The notes under the pieces: generated by a model
Database searches by the model: none
Told to the model about the DNA's origin: nothing
Seen by the model: the letters and a program-made list of their open reading frames with translations, nothing else
Origin: Ferruginibacter sp.
GTDB taxonomy: Bacteria > Bacteroidota > Bacteroidia > Chitinophagales > Chitinophagaceae
Assembly (NCBI RefSeq): GCF_028288465.1
Contig: NZ_JAQBNR010000033.1
Span: 1 to 64,000, forward strand
Reading direction: 5' to 3'
Length of the DNA: 64,000 nt
Shown here: positions 16,416-25,670 of the stretch, piece by piece
How the letters are laid out: every line of letters begins with the position of its first letter
Position numbering within the stretch: position 1 is the stretch's first letter
Position numbers and translations under genes: made by a program

Positions 16416-16824
16416 GTATAGTGGTTTTAATTACTGCAATATTGATTGAAGGGCGTAAAAATAATTAAAACCAGCTATTAAAAGAGAAACAGTTTTTCCA
16501 AAGAATAATTGACAGCAATGCAGGTGACACTGGCGTATAACTTAAGTATCCAACTCGTACCCAAAATTGTATAAGGACACATCTGAGCACTGAAAGAATG
16601 ATCGGGCCTCACTCCGGAACTAAGGCCCAACCTGGTGACATGAGCAGTACAAGAATATGATACAAAACGGCAACAATAACTTCTGTTAATTTGCAATGTA
16701 AATTTCAGGGGTGATTTCAAGACGGTAAGTGCGGAGTTTAAATATTTCAGACAAAGGATTTTGCCTTCAGAAAATGTATTTTTTTGATGGAAGCAAGTAA
16801 AGAAGTGAGGGATTGATACTGATA
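16416..16824. other. 409-bp intergenic region with a GGGCCT hairpin
   Basis: No supported gene; one 80-codon frame on the minus strand has random composition. A hairpin GGGCCT-N13-AGGCCC at about 16603-16627 and flanking low-complexity sequence suggest a repeat or small structured element, but I see no other copy in the window. Confidence 0.35.
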
Positions 16825-17610
16825 CTATTCTCCTTCCAGTATTATTTCCTGGCGTTGAAAATTTACAGTATCACCGCTTTTTACATTGTTGCGATAGTTT
16901 TTAAAAAGGCTTAACCAGCGTAATTTAATTACACCAAAAACGCCTTCTTTAATGATGCCTTTGTTCATTTTACTATCGCCCAGCTTACGGTCTTTAAAAG
17001 TGATGGGCACTTCTTTAATGACAAATCCCAATTTCCAGGCGGCAAATTTCATTTCTATCTGGAAGGCATATCCTACAAAATGAATAGCTGATAAATTAAT
17101 GGCTTCTAATACTTCCCGGCGGTAACAAACAAATCCGGCAGTTGGATCCATTACCGGCATCCAGGTGATTAGCCTTGTATATAAAGAAGCTCCCTTCGAC
17201 AAGGCGATACGATTGGCCGGCCAGTTTTCAACAGCACCATTTTTTACGTATCTTGACCCTACTGCCACCCCAGCCCCACTTTTACAAGCTTCATATAAGC
17301 GCTGCAAATCTGCCGGGTTGTGAGAAAAGTCGGCGTCCATTTCAAAAATAAACTGGTAACCTTTTGCAAGCGCCCACCTGAACCCATGGATGTAGGCAGT
17401 ACCCAAACCAGACTTCCCTTTGCGTTCTTCTAAAAATAATTGAGCCGGGTATTTTGAAAATAGTGTTTTTACAATTTCAGCGGTTCCATCAGGTGACCCA
17501 TCGTCAATAATAAGCACGTGAAACTGTTGCTGCAAAGCAAATACGGCCTCAATAATGGAGGCAATATTTTCTTTTTCGTTATAGGTTGGTATGATAACAA
17601 GTTTCTCCAA
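16825..17610 (-). CDS. Polyprenol-phosphate mannosyltransferase-like GT2 glycosyltransferase
   Basis: The 261-residue product belongs to the DPM1-like branch of GT family 2. It starts KLVIIPTYNEKENIASII, then has VLIIDDGSPDGTAEIV (nucleotide-sugar Asp residues about 36-38), LGTAYIHGFRWAL and FEMDADFSHNPADL (the DXD-like metal site), with QIEMKFAAWKLGFVIKEVPITFKDRKLGDSKM downstream. There are no membrane helices at the C-terminus, as in single-domain DPM synthases. It probably transfers mannose or another hexose to polyprenyl phosphate as a donor for periplasmic glycosylation. It stands alone, with the exonuclease gene upstream in the same direction. Confidence 0.88.
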   Translation of the reverse strand: MEKLVIIPTYNEKENIASIIEAVFALQQQFHVLIIDDGSPDGTAEIVKTLFSKYPAQLFLEERKGKSGLGTAYIHGFRWALAKGYQFIFEMDADFSHNPADLQRLYEACKSGAGVAVGSRYVKNGAVENWPANRIALSKGASLYTRLITWMPVMDPTAGFVCYRREVLEAINLSAIHFVGYAFQIEMKFAAWKLGFVIKEVPITFKDRKLGDSKMNKGIIKEGVFGVIKLRWLSLFKNYRNNVKSGDTVNFQRQEIILEGE

Positions 17611-17688
17611 AGACTAAAATGGCATACTTTAAACGAAAGTACAATTTGTAAATAATATTTCCCATACCATTTTACGCGAACTTTCTAA

Positions 17689-18462
17689 TTAGGTATTCTT
17701 TAACAGGGTTCTGTTCAAAATCTCGGTCAATTTCTGCTTGGTATGCAACGGAAAATCGCCCCGCATCATCCAATCGTAATATTGCGGTTCCGCTTTTAAT
17801 ACATCCATCACCGGCCGGCCCTTATGCTTTCCGAAATTAAAAACCTCCACGCCCTTATCATTAAATAAAAAGCGGCGGGCATAATCTACTATCTTTTCTT
17901 CCCCTATTGAACCTAAAATACTCTCCACTGAATTACCCAATTGCGGATAACGCTGTATCTGCGACAACAACACATCAATGGTTGCATTAACATCCGACTC
18001 GGCACTGTGCGCATCAACCAGTTCTTTCTCACAATAATATTTATAGGCTGCGGTTAAAGTACGGGGCTCCATGGTGTAAAAAATATGCTGAACATCCACC
18101 ATCTTCCGGGTGCTGAGATCTACATCCATTCCTGCACGCAAAAACTCTTCCATCAGCATAGGGATATCAAAACGATTGCTGTTGTAACCTCCCAGGTCGC
18201 AGTTTTCTATAAACATTTTTAACTCATTTCCTGCCTGTTTAAAAGTCGGCGCATCTTTTACCATTTCATCTGTAATGCCATGTATGGCGGTAGTTACAGC
18301 CGGGATAGGCATTTGTGGATTGATTAATTTTCTTTTTACCACGCGGCTGCCATCAGGCAAAATTTTTATCATCGCAATTTCTACTATCCTGTCTGTTGAC
18401 AGGTTTACACCGGTGGTTTCTAAATCTATAAAGGCTATTGGTCGGACTAATTGTAAAGACAT
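17689..18462 (-). CDS. DnaQ-like DEDDh 3'-5' exonuclease
   Basis: The 257-residue product has the ExoI motif PIAFIDLETTGVN (Asp/Glu pair, about 8-20), ExoII NSNRFDIPML (Asp) and ExoIII HSAESDVNAT with His and Asp spaced for the DEDDh class, where the His is catalytic. The C-terminal extension (about 205-250: VFNFGKHKGRPVMDVLKAEPQYYDWMMRG) resembles the extra domain of exodeoxyribonuclease X-like proteins. It probably trims DNA or RNA 3' ends in repair. It is not the polymerase III epsilon subunit on context alone. It seems monocistronic. Confidence 0.9.
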   Translation of the reverse strand: MSLQLVRPIAFIDLETTGVNLSTDRIVEIAMIKILPDGSRVVKRKLINPQMPIPAVTTAIHGITDEMVKDAPTFKQAGNELKMFIENCDLGGYNSNRFDIPMLMEEFLRAGMDVDLSTRKMVDVQHIFYTMEPRTLTAAYKYYCEKELVDAHSAESDVNATIDVLLSQIQRYPQLGNSVESILGSIGEEKIVDYARRFLFNDKGVEVFNFGKHKGRPVMDVLKAEPQYYDWMMRGDFPLHTKQKLTEILNRTLLKNT

Positions 18463-18607
18463 TGGGGGAATTTTGTTGTTGTTTTAATTGGTTGTTGTTG
18501 AAAATAGTACTCCGAAAAGCATCGTTAAAAATGAAGTTTGAAATACTAAAGGCAAGTTAAGATTTAAATAGCAAAACCCTGCGCCTATGTTAATAATCGC
18601 CATTTTG

Positions 18608-18615
18608 TATCTTTG
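18608..18615 (+). promoter_or_regulatory. Bacteroidota -7 promoter element
   Basis: TATCTTTG matches the TAnnTTTG consensus, 33 bp before the lipoprotein ATG. No good TTTG -33 box is seen at the usual distance. Confidence 0.55.
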
Positions 18616-18648
18616 CGTTTTATTGATCTTATTCAATTTAAAAAACAC

Positions 18649-18762
18649 ATGAAGAAAATCATTTTAACTACGCTGGTAATTTTTACCATGTTAGCTGTTT
18701 TGACATCCTGTTATTCAAGCAGGAAAACCGGCTGCCCAATGACCGAAAAAATCATTCACTAA
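18649..18762 (+). CDS. Small lipoprotein, 37 residues
   Basis: A short ORF coding for MKKIILTTLVIFTMLAVLTS, then a Cys and YSSRKTGCPMTEKIIH. The hydrophobic signal ends in a lipobox (LTSC, Cys21) followed by a 16-residue tail with a GCP motif. Tiny lipoproteins with a Cys-Ser/Tyr-Ser...Gly-Cys-Pro pattern are common and poorly characterised in Bacteroidota. A -7 promoter element lies just upstream, and the YtxJ-like gene starts 18 bp downstream, so the two are probably co-transcribed. The function is unknown; a second Cys in the tail could be redox-active, which is speculative. Confidence 0.7.
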   Translation: MKKIILTTLVIFTMLAVLTSCYSSRKTGCPMTEKIIH

Positions 18763-18780
18763 AAAGTACTCCTTAATTAT

Positions 18781-19113
18781 ATGAACTGGATTGAACTAAA
18801 CGACGAAGCGCAATTAAGCGATATCAAAAACCTTTCAAATACCAAACCGCAACTTATTTTTAAACACAGCACACGTTGCTCTATCAGCAGCATGGCTAAA
18901 AGCCGTTTGGAAAGAGGATCAGCGCCTGCTGGCATTGATTTCTATTATCTTGATCTTATTAAACACAGAAATATCTCGCAAAAAATAGTGGATGTATTTG
19001 ATGTGAGCCATGAATCGCCTCAGGTATTGCTGATAAAAAACAGTGAATGCATTTACGATGAAAGTCACAGTGGTATCAGCATGGACGAAATTGCAGAACA
19101 AGCAGCAGCCTAA
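18781..19113 (+). CDS. ytxJ: YtxJ-like thioredoxin-fold protein (putative bacilliredoxin)
   Basis: The 110-residue product matches the YtxJ (DUF2847) family: MNWIELNDEAQLSDI, then LIFKHSTRCSISSMAKSRLE with a single active-site-like Cys at about residue 33, and VSHESPQVLLIKNSECIYDESHS with the cis-Pro of thioredoxin folds. In bacillithiol-using bacteria this family is thought to remove bacillithiol from proteins. It follows the small lipoprotein gene, with which it probably forms an operon, and ends 8 bp before the convergent YiiX-like gene. Confidence 0.88.
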   Translation: MNWIELNDEAQLSDIKNLSNTKPQLIFKHSTRCSISSMAKSRLERGSAPAGIDFYYLDLIKHRNISQKIVDVFDVSHESPQVLLIKNSECIYDESHSGISMDEIAEQAAA

Positions 19114-19121
19114 GAACTGCC

Positions 19122-20600
19122 TTATTGCTCTGTTGCAGCTTCCCTTGCCAGATTTATCATTTGCCAGTAAGGTGGCAGGTAATGGTTGTCTTTTTTAAAC
19201 TGGTCAATTTTAACGACCGCTTTTGTTTTAAGTGCCTGGTACATGGCGACAAAATACTGATTTTTTAACGCTCTTGTTGCACTCATTCCTTCCGGTATGA
19301 TAGCTGGCTTGCCAAAATAATTTTTTACCATGCACCAGCCTTTTACCATACGCACAAAAGGTAATTGCCAGTGATTGTACTTAATCTGTTTTCCTTTATC
19401 TGCCTGCTCCAGCAACACATCCATTACTGCATTATCAATATGATCTTTCAGCAGTGTTTCGGGGTCGCGGTATTCTGCTATCACACTTAACTGCGGATCA
19501 TATTCCAGGTCGCCCGGCATCTGCGTCACAAAATTTTCTACCCCAAATGCATTCAACCAGTCAACAACTCCAGGTGATGAAATAGTAGACACACCCTGCC
19601 ATAAATCAATGCCATTTTTTCGATAGGCATAAGAGGCCACCTCCGAACAAAACATAGCGGTACTGTCGTAAAAATTCATTTTGAAATCGTAAGGGATATG
19701 CCGGCTGAGTGCCTCATCATACGCCAGCTTCGCTGCTTTTTGTGGCAACATTTTATCCTGCTGCAATTGAAGTAAATCGGCCCGGGGACGCAACACCATA
19801 CAACGCAATTTTTTATCTTTTATATATTGAGCCAATGAAGAAACGGCTACACCTTTTTCAATATGCGCCTCGATTAAAAAAGCATTTTCTTTTTCATTCA
19901 CATAAATTAAAGCCACATGAGAAAAATTCGCCGGGTAATCATTGCCTCTTGAGATCAATGCCGATACTTCTGCACCTCCCCGTGATACCAGTAAATCGCC
20001 ACTGTGAACGGTGATGCCAAATAATGTTGCAGCAGGTGTCGCAGAGGCTCCATCAGTTACCATAATGGCTGCGTCAAAAGGAACGGACGCAGTTTGCAAT
20101 AACACTTCTTCTTCCGCTGCCCGCATGCCATATAATAACTGGTATAAACTATTGCGTACCACAACGTCATTTATTTTCCAGTGCTGTGACTGTAACTTGA
20201 CTTCCCTGCGGATTTTATTGTAGAAACGAATAAAGGAATCTCTTTGCTGTGGCTGAGCTGCAATCAGTGGTGCAAGCGAAAAAAAATTATTTAAAAGAAG
20301 GGTGAAGCTTGTATCTGTAGCAGCAATACCTGGCAACTTTATTTTATCAACTAATTTTTCTCCTGATAAAAACAAAGCCTGGATATTTGAATCAATTTTC
20401 GATTTATTTTCCAGTTTGGCTATTTTGAAATTATCTTCCAACTGGCTCCATAATATATCTTTATCCCATACAAAAGCTTTATTGGTTGCGGCACTACCTC
20501 CCGCTTTGTCTGAATCTGGTATTAGCATTAAGAGGTAAGCGAGTACTATAACTCCCAGACAATACAACAACCTCTTTTTTATTTTATTCATAAGGGTCAA
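19122..20600 (-). CDS. YiiX-like permuted papain (NlpC/P60-type) cysteine hydrolase
   Basis: The 492-residue product starts with a membrane-anchoring hydrophobic segment (about 8-25). The core carries the permuted-papain landmarks of YiiX/YebB proteins: GDLLVSRGG, then SHVALIYVNEKENAFLIEAH with the His, and YDFKMNFYDSTAMFCSEVASYAY with the likely catalytic Cys. Relatives are amidases or lipases acting on lipids or cell-envelope amides. The start may be the first Met or Met4. It lies 21 bp after thrC, so it is probably co-transcribed with the threonine genes, an odd partner for them. Confidence 0.83.
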   Translation of the reverse strand: MTLMNKIKKRLLYCLGVIVLAYLLMLIPDSDKAGGSAATNKAFVWDKDILWSQLEDNFKIAKLENKSKIDSNIQALFLSGEKLVDKIKLPGIAATDTSFTLLLNNFFSLAPLIAAQPQQRDSFIRFYNKIRREVKLQSQHWKINDVVVRNSLYQLLYGMRAAEEEVLLQTASVPFDAAIMVTDGASATPAATLFGITVHSGDLLVSRGGAEVSALISRGNDYPANFSHVALIYVNEKENAFLIEAHIEKGVAVSSLAQYIKDKKLRCMVLRPRADLLQLQQDKMLPQKAAKLAYDEALSRHIPYDFKMNFYDSTAMFCSEVASYAYRKNGIDLWQGVSTISSPGVVDWLNAFGVENFVTQMPGDLEYDPQLSVIAEYRDPETLLKDHIDNAVMDVLLEQADKGKQIKYNHWQLPFVRMVKGWCMVKNYFGKPAIIPEGMSATRALKNQYFVAMYQALKTKAVVKIDQFKKDNHYLPPYWQMINLAREAATEQ

Positions 20601-20621
20601 TTTTGGCCAGCAGGTTATTGG

Positions 20622-21920
20622 TTACATAGCGAGTAAAAATGATTTTAATAAACCGGCATCTGCCGCCATTTTTGTGCTTTTTTTCTGCAGCAGTAATTGT
20701 TGCTGTACGGTTGGCGGTATGGGTACGGCTTCACCTATTACAGGTTCCACCACATCATAAAATTTCACCGGGTGAGCTGTTTCTAAAACAATGCCTTTTT
20801 CGGCTGGGCTTTCTTTCAAATATTCCTGCAACGCCAGGTAGCCCACCGCCCCATGCGGATCCAATAAATAGCCTTCTTCCTTATACACTTTCTGAAGCGT
20901 GGCTTTTGTTTCAGCATCTGAAATACTGCAGCTGCTGAACTCCTTCTTCAGACTGGCAAACTGGTGATGAAAAATTTCGAGGATGCGGATGAAATTACTT
21001 GGATTACCAACATCCATTGCATTGGAAATGGTTGCTACCGCTTTTTTTGGCGTATATTTTTCTGTTTCCATAAAATCGGGTACCACATCATTGGCATTAC
21101 AGGCCGCAATAAAATGTTTTACCGGCAAGCCGGAAACATGGGCCAGGATACCGGCACAAATATTACCAAAATTACCACTCGGCACAGCGATTACCGGCGG
21201 GTTGTTTTTTTGAGCCCACTGTTTATAAGCAAAGAAGTAATAGAATTGCTGCGGCAGCCATCTTGCAACATTGATAGAGTTGGCTGATGTTAGAAATAGC
21301 TGATTGTTTAATGCTTCGTCTGTAAATACCTGCTTTACCATTTGCTGACAATCATCAAATGTTCCATCCACCTCCAGTGCATGAATATTTTTACCCAGTG
21401 TAGTCAGTTGTTTTTCCTGCACCGAACTTACTTTCCCCGAAGGATATAGTATCACTACTTCAACGCCTTCCACATCATAAAAACCATTGGCCACAGCTCC
21501 GCCGGTATCTCCTGACGTTGCCACCAGCACGGTCACTTTTTTTTCAAGGTCTTTTACAAAATACCCCAGGCAACGGCTCATAAACCTGGCACCAATATCT
21601 TTAAAGGCCAATGTGGGACCGTGGTACAGTTCCAATGAAAAAATAGCGTCTGTTATCTTTACCAATGGAATATCAAAGTTCACCGTTTCGTTCACAATGC
21701 GCCTCAGTTCCGCTTCAGGAATGGAATCGCCAACATAAGGTTTGATGACCTGGTATGCAATCTCTTCGTTAGAGTAGTCGCCGATATTGTCGATAAAGCC
21801 GGTGGGGAGTTGCTGTATTTGTTCCGGAAAATATAACCCCTTATCTGGCGCCTGCCCATTAATGGTCGCCTGCTTGAAATCTACTTTGGGAGATTGATGA
21901 TTGGTACTATAGTATTGCAT
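20622..21920 (-). CDS. thrC: Threonine synthase
   Basis: The 432-residue PLP enzyme converts O-phosphohomoserine to threonine, the last step. The N-terminal MQYYSTNHQSPKVDFKQATINGQAPDKGLYFPE matches the bacterial/fungal class, the PLP-lysine motif is YHGPTLAFKDIGARFM, and the glycine-rich phosphate loop is ATSGDTGGAVANGFY. It is 121 bp after thrB, the largest gap in the operon. The gap holds an AT-rich dispersed-looking stretch and a tight TGGGTT/AACCCA hairpin, which may affect expression between thrB and thrC. Confidence 0.96.
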   Translation of the reverse strand: MQYYSTNHQSPKVDFKQATINGQAPDKGLYFPEQIQQLPTGFIDNIGDYSNEEIAYQVIKPYVGDSIPEAELRRIVNETVNFDIPLVKITDAIFSLELYHGPTLAFKDIGARFMSRCLGYFVKDLEKKVTVLVATSGDTGGAVANGFYDVEGVEVVILYPSGKVSSVQEKQLTTLGKNIHALEVDGTFDDCQQMVKQVFTDEALNNQLFLTSANSINVARWLPQQFYYFFAYKQWAQKNNPPVIAVPSGNFGNICAGILAHVSGLPVKHFIAACNANDVVPDFMETEKYTPKKAVATISNAMDVGNPSNFIRILEIFHHQFASLKKEFSSCSISDAETKATLQKVYKEEGYLLDPHGAVGYLALQEYLKESPAEKGIVLETAHPVKFYDVVEPVIGEAVPIPPTVQQQLLLQKKSTKMAADAGLLKSFLLAM

Positions 21921-22041
21921 CTGGTGAGTGATGAATTATAAGTTATGAATTGAGAATTCTATGCCAGCGACAAAAATTTGATCAGCGCCTCAGTTGTTGA
22001 TATGTGTATCAGGATGGGTTAAAACCCAAACCAATAAATTA

Positions 22042-23034
22042 TTAATTACCAATTACCGTAACGCCAGTTTGGTTAATTGTGGTAACATAAGTATGATACG
22101 CCAATCCTATACGGTTGTAAATTTCCTTCATTACGCCTTCAACCGCAATCGCAGTTGGTTCATCTTTACTAAGCATAAAAATGGAAGGACCCGAACCGGA
22201 AATGCCGCCACCTAAAGCTCCTGCTTCCTTGCATTTCAATTTAACTTCATCAAAACCAGGAATTAGAATGCTTCGCACAGGTTCTATGATTACATCTTCC
22301 AGTGAACGGCCGATCAACGCCAGGTCTTTTTGAATAAAGCCTGCCACCAGGCCAGCTATATTTCCCCATTGCTTAATGGCATCTTTCAGCAATACTTCTT
22401 TACGTAAAATCTGGCGTGCGTCTGATGTACGCACTTCTATCTGCGGATGCACAATGGTCACATATAATTCAGGGGCAGGGATTGGCACAATGTCCAGCGG
22501 ATGAATACTTCTGATAAGAGTTATGCCTCCATAAATACAGGGCGCTATATTATCAGCATGTTTTACACCGGAAGCTACTTTTTCGCCAAACATGGCAAAA
22601 CGCACAAGGTCTTGTTTTGAAAAAAAATCGCCTAATAAATAATTGGCACCTACCACTGCGCCTGCAGCGCTGGCAGCGCTTGAACCTATCCCGCTTCCGG
22701 GCTTTATTTTTTTATGAATGGTGGCTTTAAAACCAATATTGTCTGGCAGTTCATTAATCATTTCAACCAATGGCGCTCCTGCTGTATTCAGCGCCGGATC
22801 CAATGGCAGCGGATACCCGTCGGCACTAACAATGATAATCTTTTTTTCTTCCAGTAATTCTATCTCCATCAAATCGTTTGGTTCATGCAGACACAGTCCC
22901 AGCACATCGAAACCACAAACCAAATTTGCTACGGTAGCTGGCGCCAAAATCTTTACCAGCTTACCCTTTTTCCCAACTATTGGCATATTATTTTTTGCAC
23001 CGTGATCCAATATTGTGTGCTGATTTTCATTCAT
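22042..23034 (-). CDS. thrB: Homoserine kinase
   Basis: The 330-residue GHMP kinase phosphorylates homoserine with ATP. Evidence: VKILAPATVANLVCGFDVLGLCLHEPNDLMEIELLE at the start (the usual first 40 residues), the GHMP ATP motif PGSGIGSSAASAAGAVVGAN (about residues 107-126), and GALGGGISGSGPSIFML near the C-terminus. About 25 residues precede the usual start, so an internal start (for example the later Met in MPIVGKKGKLV) is possible. It is 38 bp after thrA and is the middle gene of the thr operon. Confidence 0.96.
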   Translation of the reverse strand: MNENQHTILDHGAKNNMPIVGKKGKLVKILAPATVANLVCGFDVLGLCLHEPNDLMEIELLEEKKIIIVSADGYPLPLDPALNTAGAPLVEMINELPDNIGFKATIHKKIKPGSGIGSSAASAAGAVVGANYLLGDFFSKQDLVRFAMFGEKVASGVKHADNIAPCIYGGITLIRSIHPLDIVPIPAPELYVTIVHPQIEVRTSDARQILRKEVLLKDAIKQWGNIAGLVAGFIQKDLALIGRSLEDVIIEPVRSILIPGFDEVKLKCKEAGALGGGISGSGPSIFMLSKDEPTAIAVEGVMKEIYNRIGLAYHTYVTTINQTGVTVIGN

Positions 23035-23072
23035 AAGTTCTTGCTATTTTACTTTCTTTCCAACAATTTTTA

Positions 23073-25514
23073 TTACACCCTTGACGCTTTGATAATATCT
23101 CCAAACACACCGGAAGCTGTTACATCAGCACCAGCGCCTGCACCTTTTATTACCAGTGGTTGTTCCACATAACGATCGGTATAAAATAATACAATATTGT
23201 CTTTTCCGTATAGATGGTACAGGTCGTGCTGTGAATTGATGTGCTGCAATCCAACAGATGCTTTACCCTCTTTAAAGGATGCAACAAATTTTAATTTATT
23301 CTCGCCCGCCTCTTTAAATAATTGTTTAAAATGTGCTTCGTGCTCTTCCATGGATTTGTAAAAATCTTCTACAGAACCAACCATACATGCAGGCGGCATA
23401 AAGCTGTTGTTGGCAATGTCTTCCATTTCTATTACGTTGCCGGCTTCCCGGGCCAGTATCATTATTTTCCGCATTACGTCTTTACCGCTTAAGTCCAGCC
23501 GGGGATCGGGTTCTGTGTAGCCTTCAGCCTGCGCCTGTCTTACAATTGTGGCGAAGCTCTTGTTACCATCGTAATTATTAAAAACAAAATTGAGTGTACC
23601 ACTTAATACAGCCTGTATGGTATTGATTTTATCACCCCCGCGCAATAAATCATTCAATGTTCCGATAATGGGCAAACTGGCGCCCACGTTGGTTTCAAAT
23701 AAAAATTGCGCATTGAATTCTCTGGACAGATTCTTTAATTTTTTATAGTACTCATACTTAGAAGAGCAGGCAATTTTGTTGCAGGCAACCACCGAAATAC
23801 TTTTTTGTAATAACTGCTCATAACAGGTAGCTACCATTTCATTGGCAGTAACATCTGCAAAAACACTGTTACGTAAATTTTTGGATTGTATCCTCTCGAT
23901 AAATACCTGCATGTCCATTGTTTCGCCTTCCTCAAGCAGCAAGGATTTCCAATTTTTCAGATCAATCGCTTCATCTTTAAAAAGCATTTTTTTACTGTTG
24001 CACAAACCAACCACATTTATTTTCAGATGAAGATTTTGCAATAGAAATTGCTGTTGCTGTAGTATTTGTGCCACTAGTTTTCCTCCTACATTTCCAACGC
24101 CAGCTATAAAAAGGTTTATCTCTTTATATACGGTTTCAAAAAATTCTTCGTGCAGTACATTGATGGCTTTCTTTACATCCTGTGTAGATACAACCGCTGA
24201 AATATTTCTTTCAGAGGAGCCCTGCGCAATTGCCCGAACGTTAACACCATTGCGACCAAGATTACCGAACATTTTTCCACTTATGCCCGGATGACTTTTC
24301 ATATTGTCCCCCACCAGTGCTACGATGGCTAAGTCTTTTTCAACAACGATGGGATCTACTTTTTTGGTTTCAATTTCGTAGGCGAATGCCTCATTAATAG
24401 CCTGCCTGGCGGTTTCTGCTGTGGCGGCATCAATACCTACACAAATCGAATGCTCCGAAGAACTTTGTGTAATTAAAATAACATTGATCTTTTTTTCTGC
24501 CAGTGCCTCAAACAGTCGTTTTGAAAAACCCGGAATACCTACCATTCCACTGCCTTCCAGGCTTAACAATGCAATGCTGTTAATACTTGAAATACCCCGA
24601 ATGCTATTGGTATTATTGCTTGATTCTTGTTGAATGACGGTGCCATTGTCCTGCGGCGCAAACGTATTTTTTATCCATGTTGGTATGCCCTTGCCACGTA
24701 CAGGCTGAATAGTTGGCGGGTAAATTACTTTTGCTCCGAAGTGCGACAGTTCCATCGCTTCCTGGTAAGAAATCTGTGGAATGATTTTTACGTTGGTTAC
24801 GAGCCTGGGGTCGGCTGTCATCATACCCGATACATCTGTCCAAATTTCCAGCACTTGTGCGGATAATGCCGCAGCAACAATCGCTGCGGTATAATCAGAA
24901 CCACCACGACCAAGCGTAGTATTAGCGCCTGTACTGTCTGAAGCAATAAAGCCCGGCATCATAAATAATCCTGCGCCGGAGGCTGCAAAATAGTCAGCAA
25001 TTTTTTTATCGGTAATGGTGAAATCAACAGCAGCTGAACCATAATTTGAATTGGTGATAATCAGCTCTGCGGAGTTTACCCATTCGCATGCGACGGCTTC
25101 TGTATTTAATTTTGCGGCTATAATTTTAGAGGATAGTATTTCACCGTAGCTTACAATTCTATCTTTGGTGCGTTCGGATAGTTCTTTCAGCAAATAAATA
25201 CCTGTGCAAATATCTTCAATCTCGTTGCACAAAGTTTTTACCAAACTCAACACCGCACTTTGCTGGGTTATTGTAATCAGTTCTTTTACAGTACTAAGGT
25301 GCCTGAGTTCGGCTTCATGTAATTTTTGCTTGTACGCTTCATTTCCTTCCGCTGCCAGTTGGCTGCATTGTAATAAAATATCCGTTATTCCTCCAAATGC
25401 AGATACAACCACAATTGTTTTATCTGTTATAATTTTCTCTTTAACAATGTCAATTACTTTATTAATATTGGACGCGTTGGCAACAGAACTTCCACCAAAC
25501 TTTAGAACCTGCAT
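23073..25514 (-). CDS. thrA: Bifunctional aspartokinase / homoserine dehydrogenase
   Basis: The 813-residue fusion matches ThrA length. The kinase part opens MQVLKFGGSSVANASNI and has TLGRGGSDYTAAIVAAALSA (about residues 205-224). Two ACT-type regulatory segments follow (around 315-460; MVGIPGFSKRLFEAL and MKSHPGISGKMFGNLGRNGVNVRAIAQGSSE), then the dehydrogenase with NAD(P)-binding FIAGVGNVGGKLVAQIL and catalytic VLSGTLNFVFNNY...AQAEGYTEPDPRLDLSGKDVMRK. It does the first and third steps to threonine. The ACT domains suggest feedback by threonine. It is the first operon gene, preceded by a Thr-rich leader. Confidence 0.97.
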   Translation of the reverse strand: MQVLKFGGSSVANASNINKVIDIVKEKIITDKTIVVVSAFGGITDILLQCSQLAAEGNEAYKQKLHEAELRHLSTVKELITITQQSAVLSLVKTLCNEIEDICTGIYLLKELSERTKDRIVSYGEILSSKIIAAKLNTEAVACEWVNSAELIITNSNYGSAAVDFTITDKKIADYFAASGAGLFMMPGFIASDSTGANTTLGRGGSDYTAAIVAAALSAQVLEIWTDVSGMMTADPRLVTNVKIIPQISYQEAMELSHFGAKVIYPPTIQPVRGKGIPTWIKNTFAPQDNGTVIQQESSNNTNSIRGISSINSIALLSLEGSGMVGIPGFSKRLFEALAEKKINVILITQSSSEHSICVGIDAATAETARQAINEAFAYEIETKKVDPIVVEKDLAIVALVGDNMKSHPGISGKMFGNLGRNGVNVRAIAQGSSERNISAVVSTQDVKKAINVLHEEFFETVYKEINLFIAGVGNVGGKLVAQILQQQQFLLQNLHLKINVVGLCNSKKMLFKDEAIDLKNWKSLLLEEGETMDMQVFIERIQSKNLRNSVFADVTANEMVATCYEQLLQKSISVVACNKIACSSKYEYYKKLKNLSREFNAQFLFETNVGASLPIIGTLNDLLRGGDKINTIQAVLSGTLNFVFNNYDGNKSFATIVRQAQAEGYTEPDPRLDLSGKDVMRKIMILAREAGNVIEMEDIANNSFMPPACMVGSVEDFYKSMEEHEAHFKQLFKEAGENKLKFVASFKEGKASVGLQHINSQHDLYHLYGKDNIVLFYTDRYVEQPLVIKGAGAGADVTASGVFGDIIKASRV

Positions 25515-25610
25515 TTCTTTTATTTATAGATGTGATGTAAAATGATGACTGTAATAATTTTATTTATGAAAACGGCGATTTGCCCAAAGGTAATATGAAA
25601 GTTGTAACCC

Positions 25611-25670
25611 TTAACGGGTTGTGCCTGTTGTAAAAATAGTGGTACCTGCAGCAGAAGTTGCTAAAGGCAT
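25611..25670 (-). CDS. Putative threonine-operon leader peptide (attenuator)
   Basis: A 19-residue ORF, MPLATSAAGTTIFTTGTTR, has seven Thr codons, six of them packed into the last ten residues. It ends about 100 bp before thrA in the same direction. It resembles E. coli ThrL in having Thr/Ile runs. An in-frame upstream ATG at 25778 would give a 55-residue form. A weak AACCC/GGGTT hairpin overlaps the stop codon, and an 8-bp inverted repeat (AGTGGTAC/GTACCACT) involves the leader. I cannot find a clear terminator with a U-run, so the attenuation mechanism is inferred from the codon content and position only. Confidence 0.6.
   Translation of the reverse strand: MPLATSAAGTTIFTTGTTR

Noticed and set aside
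16478..16720. 80-codon minus-strand ORF
   Set aside because: Cys- and Ser-rich random composition, overlapping the GGGCCT hairpin, and no motif.
21921..22041. TGGGTT/AACCCA hairpin between thrB and thrC as a terminator
   Set aside because: The loop is only 2 nt and no T-run follows, so it is unlikely to stop transcription.
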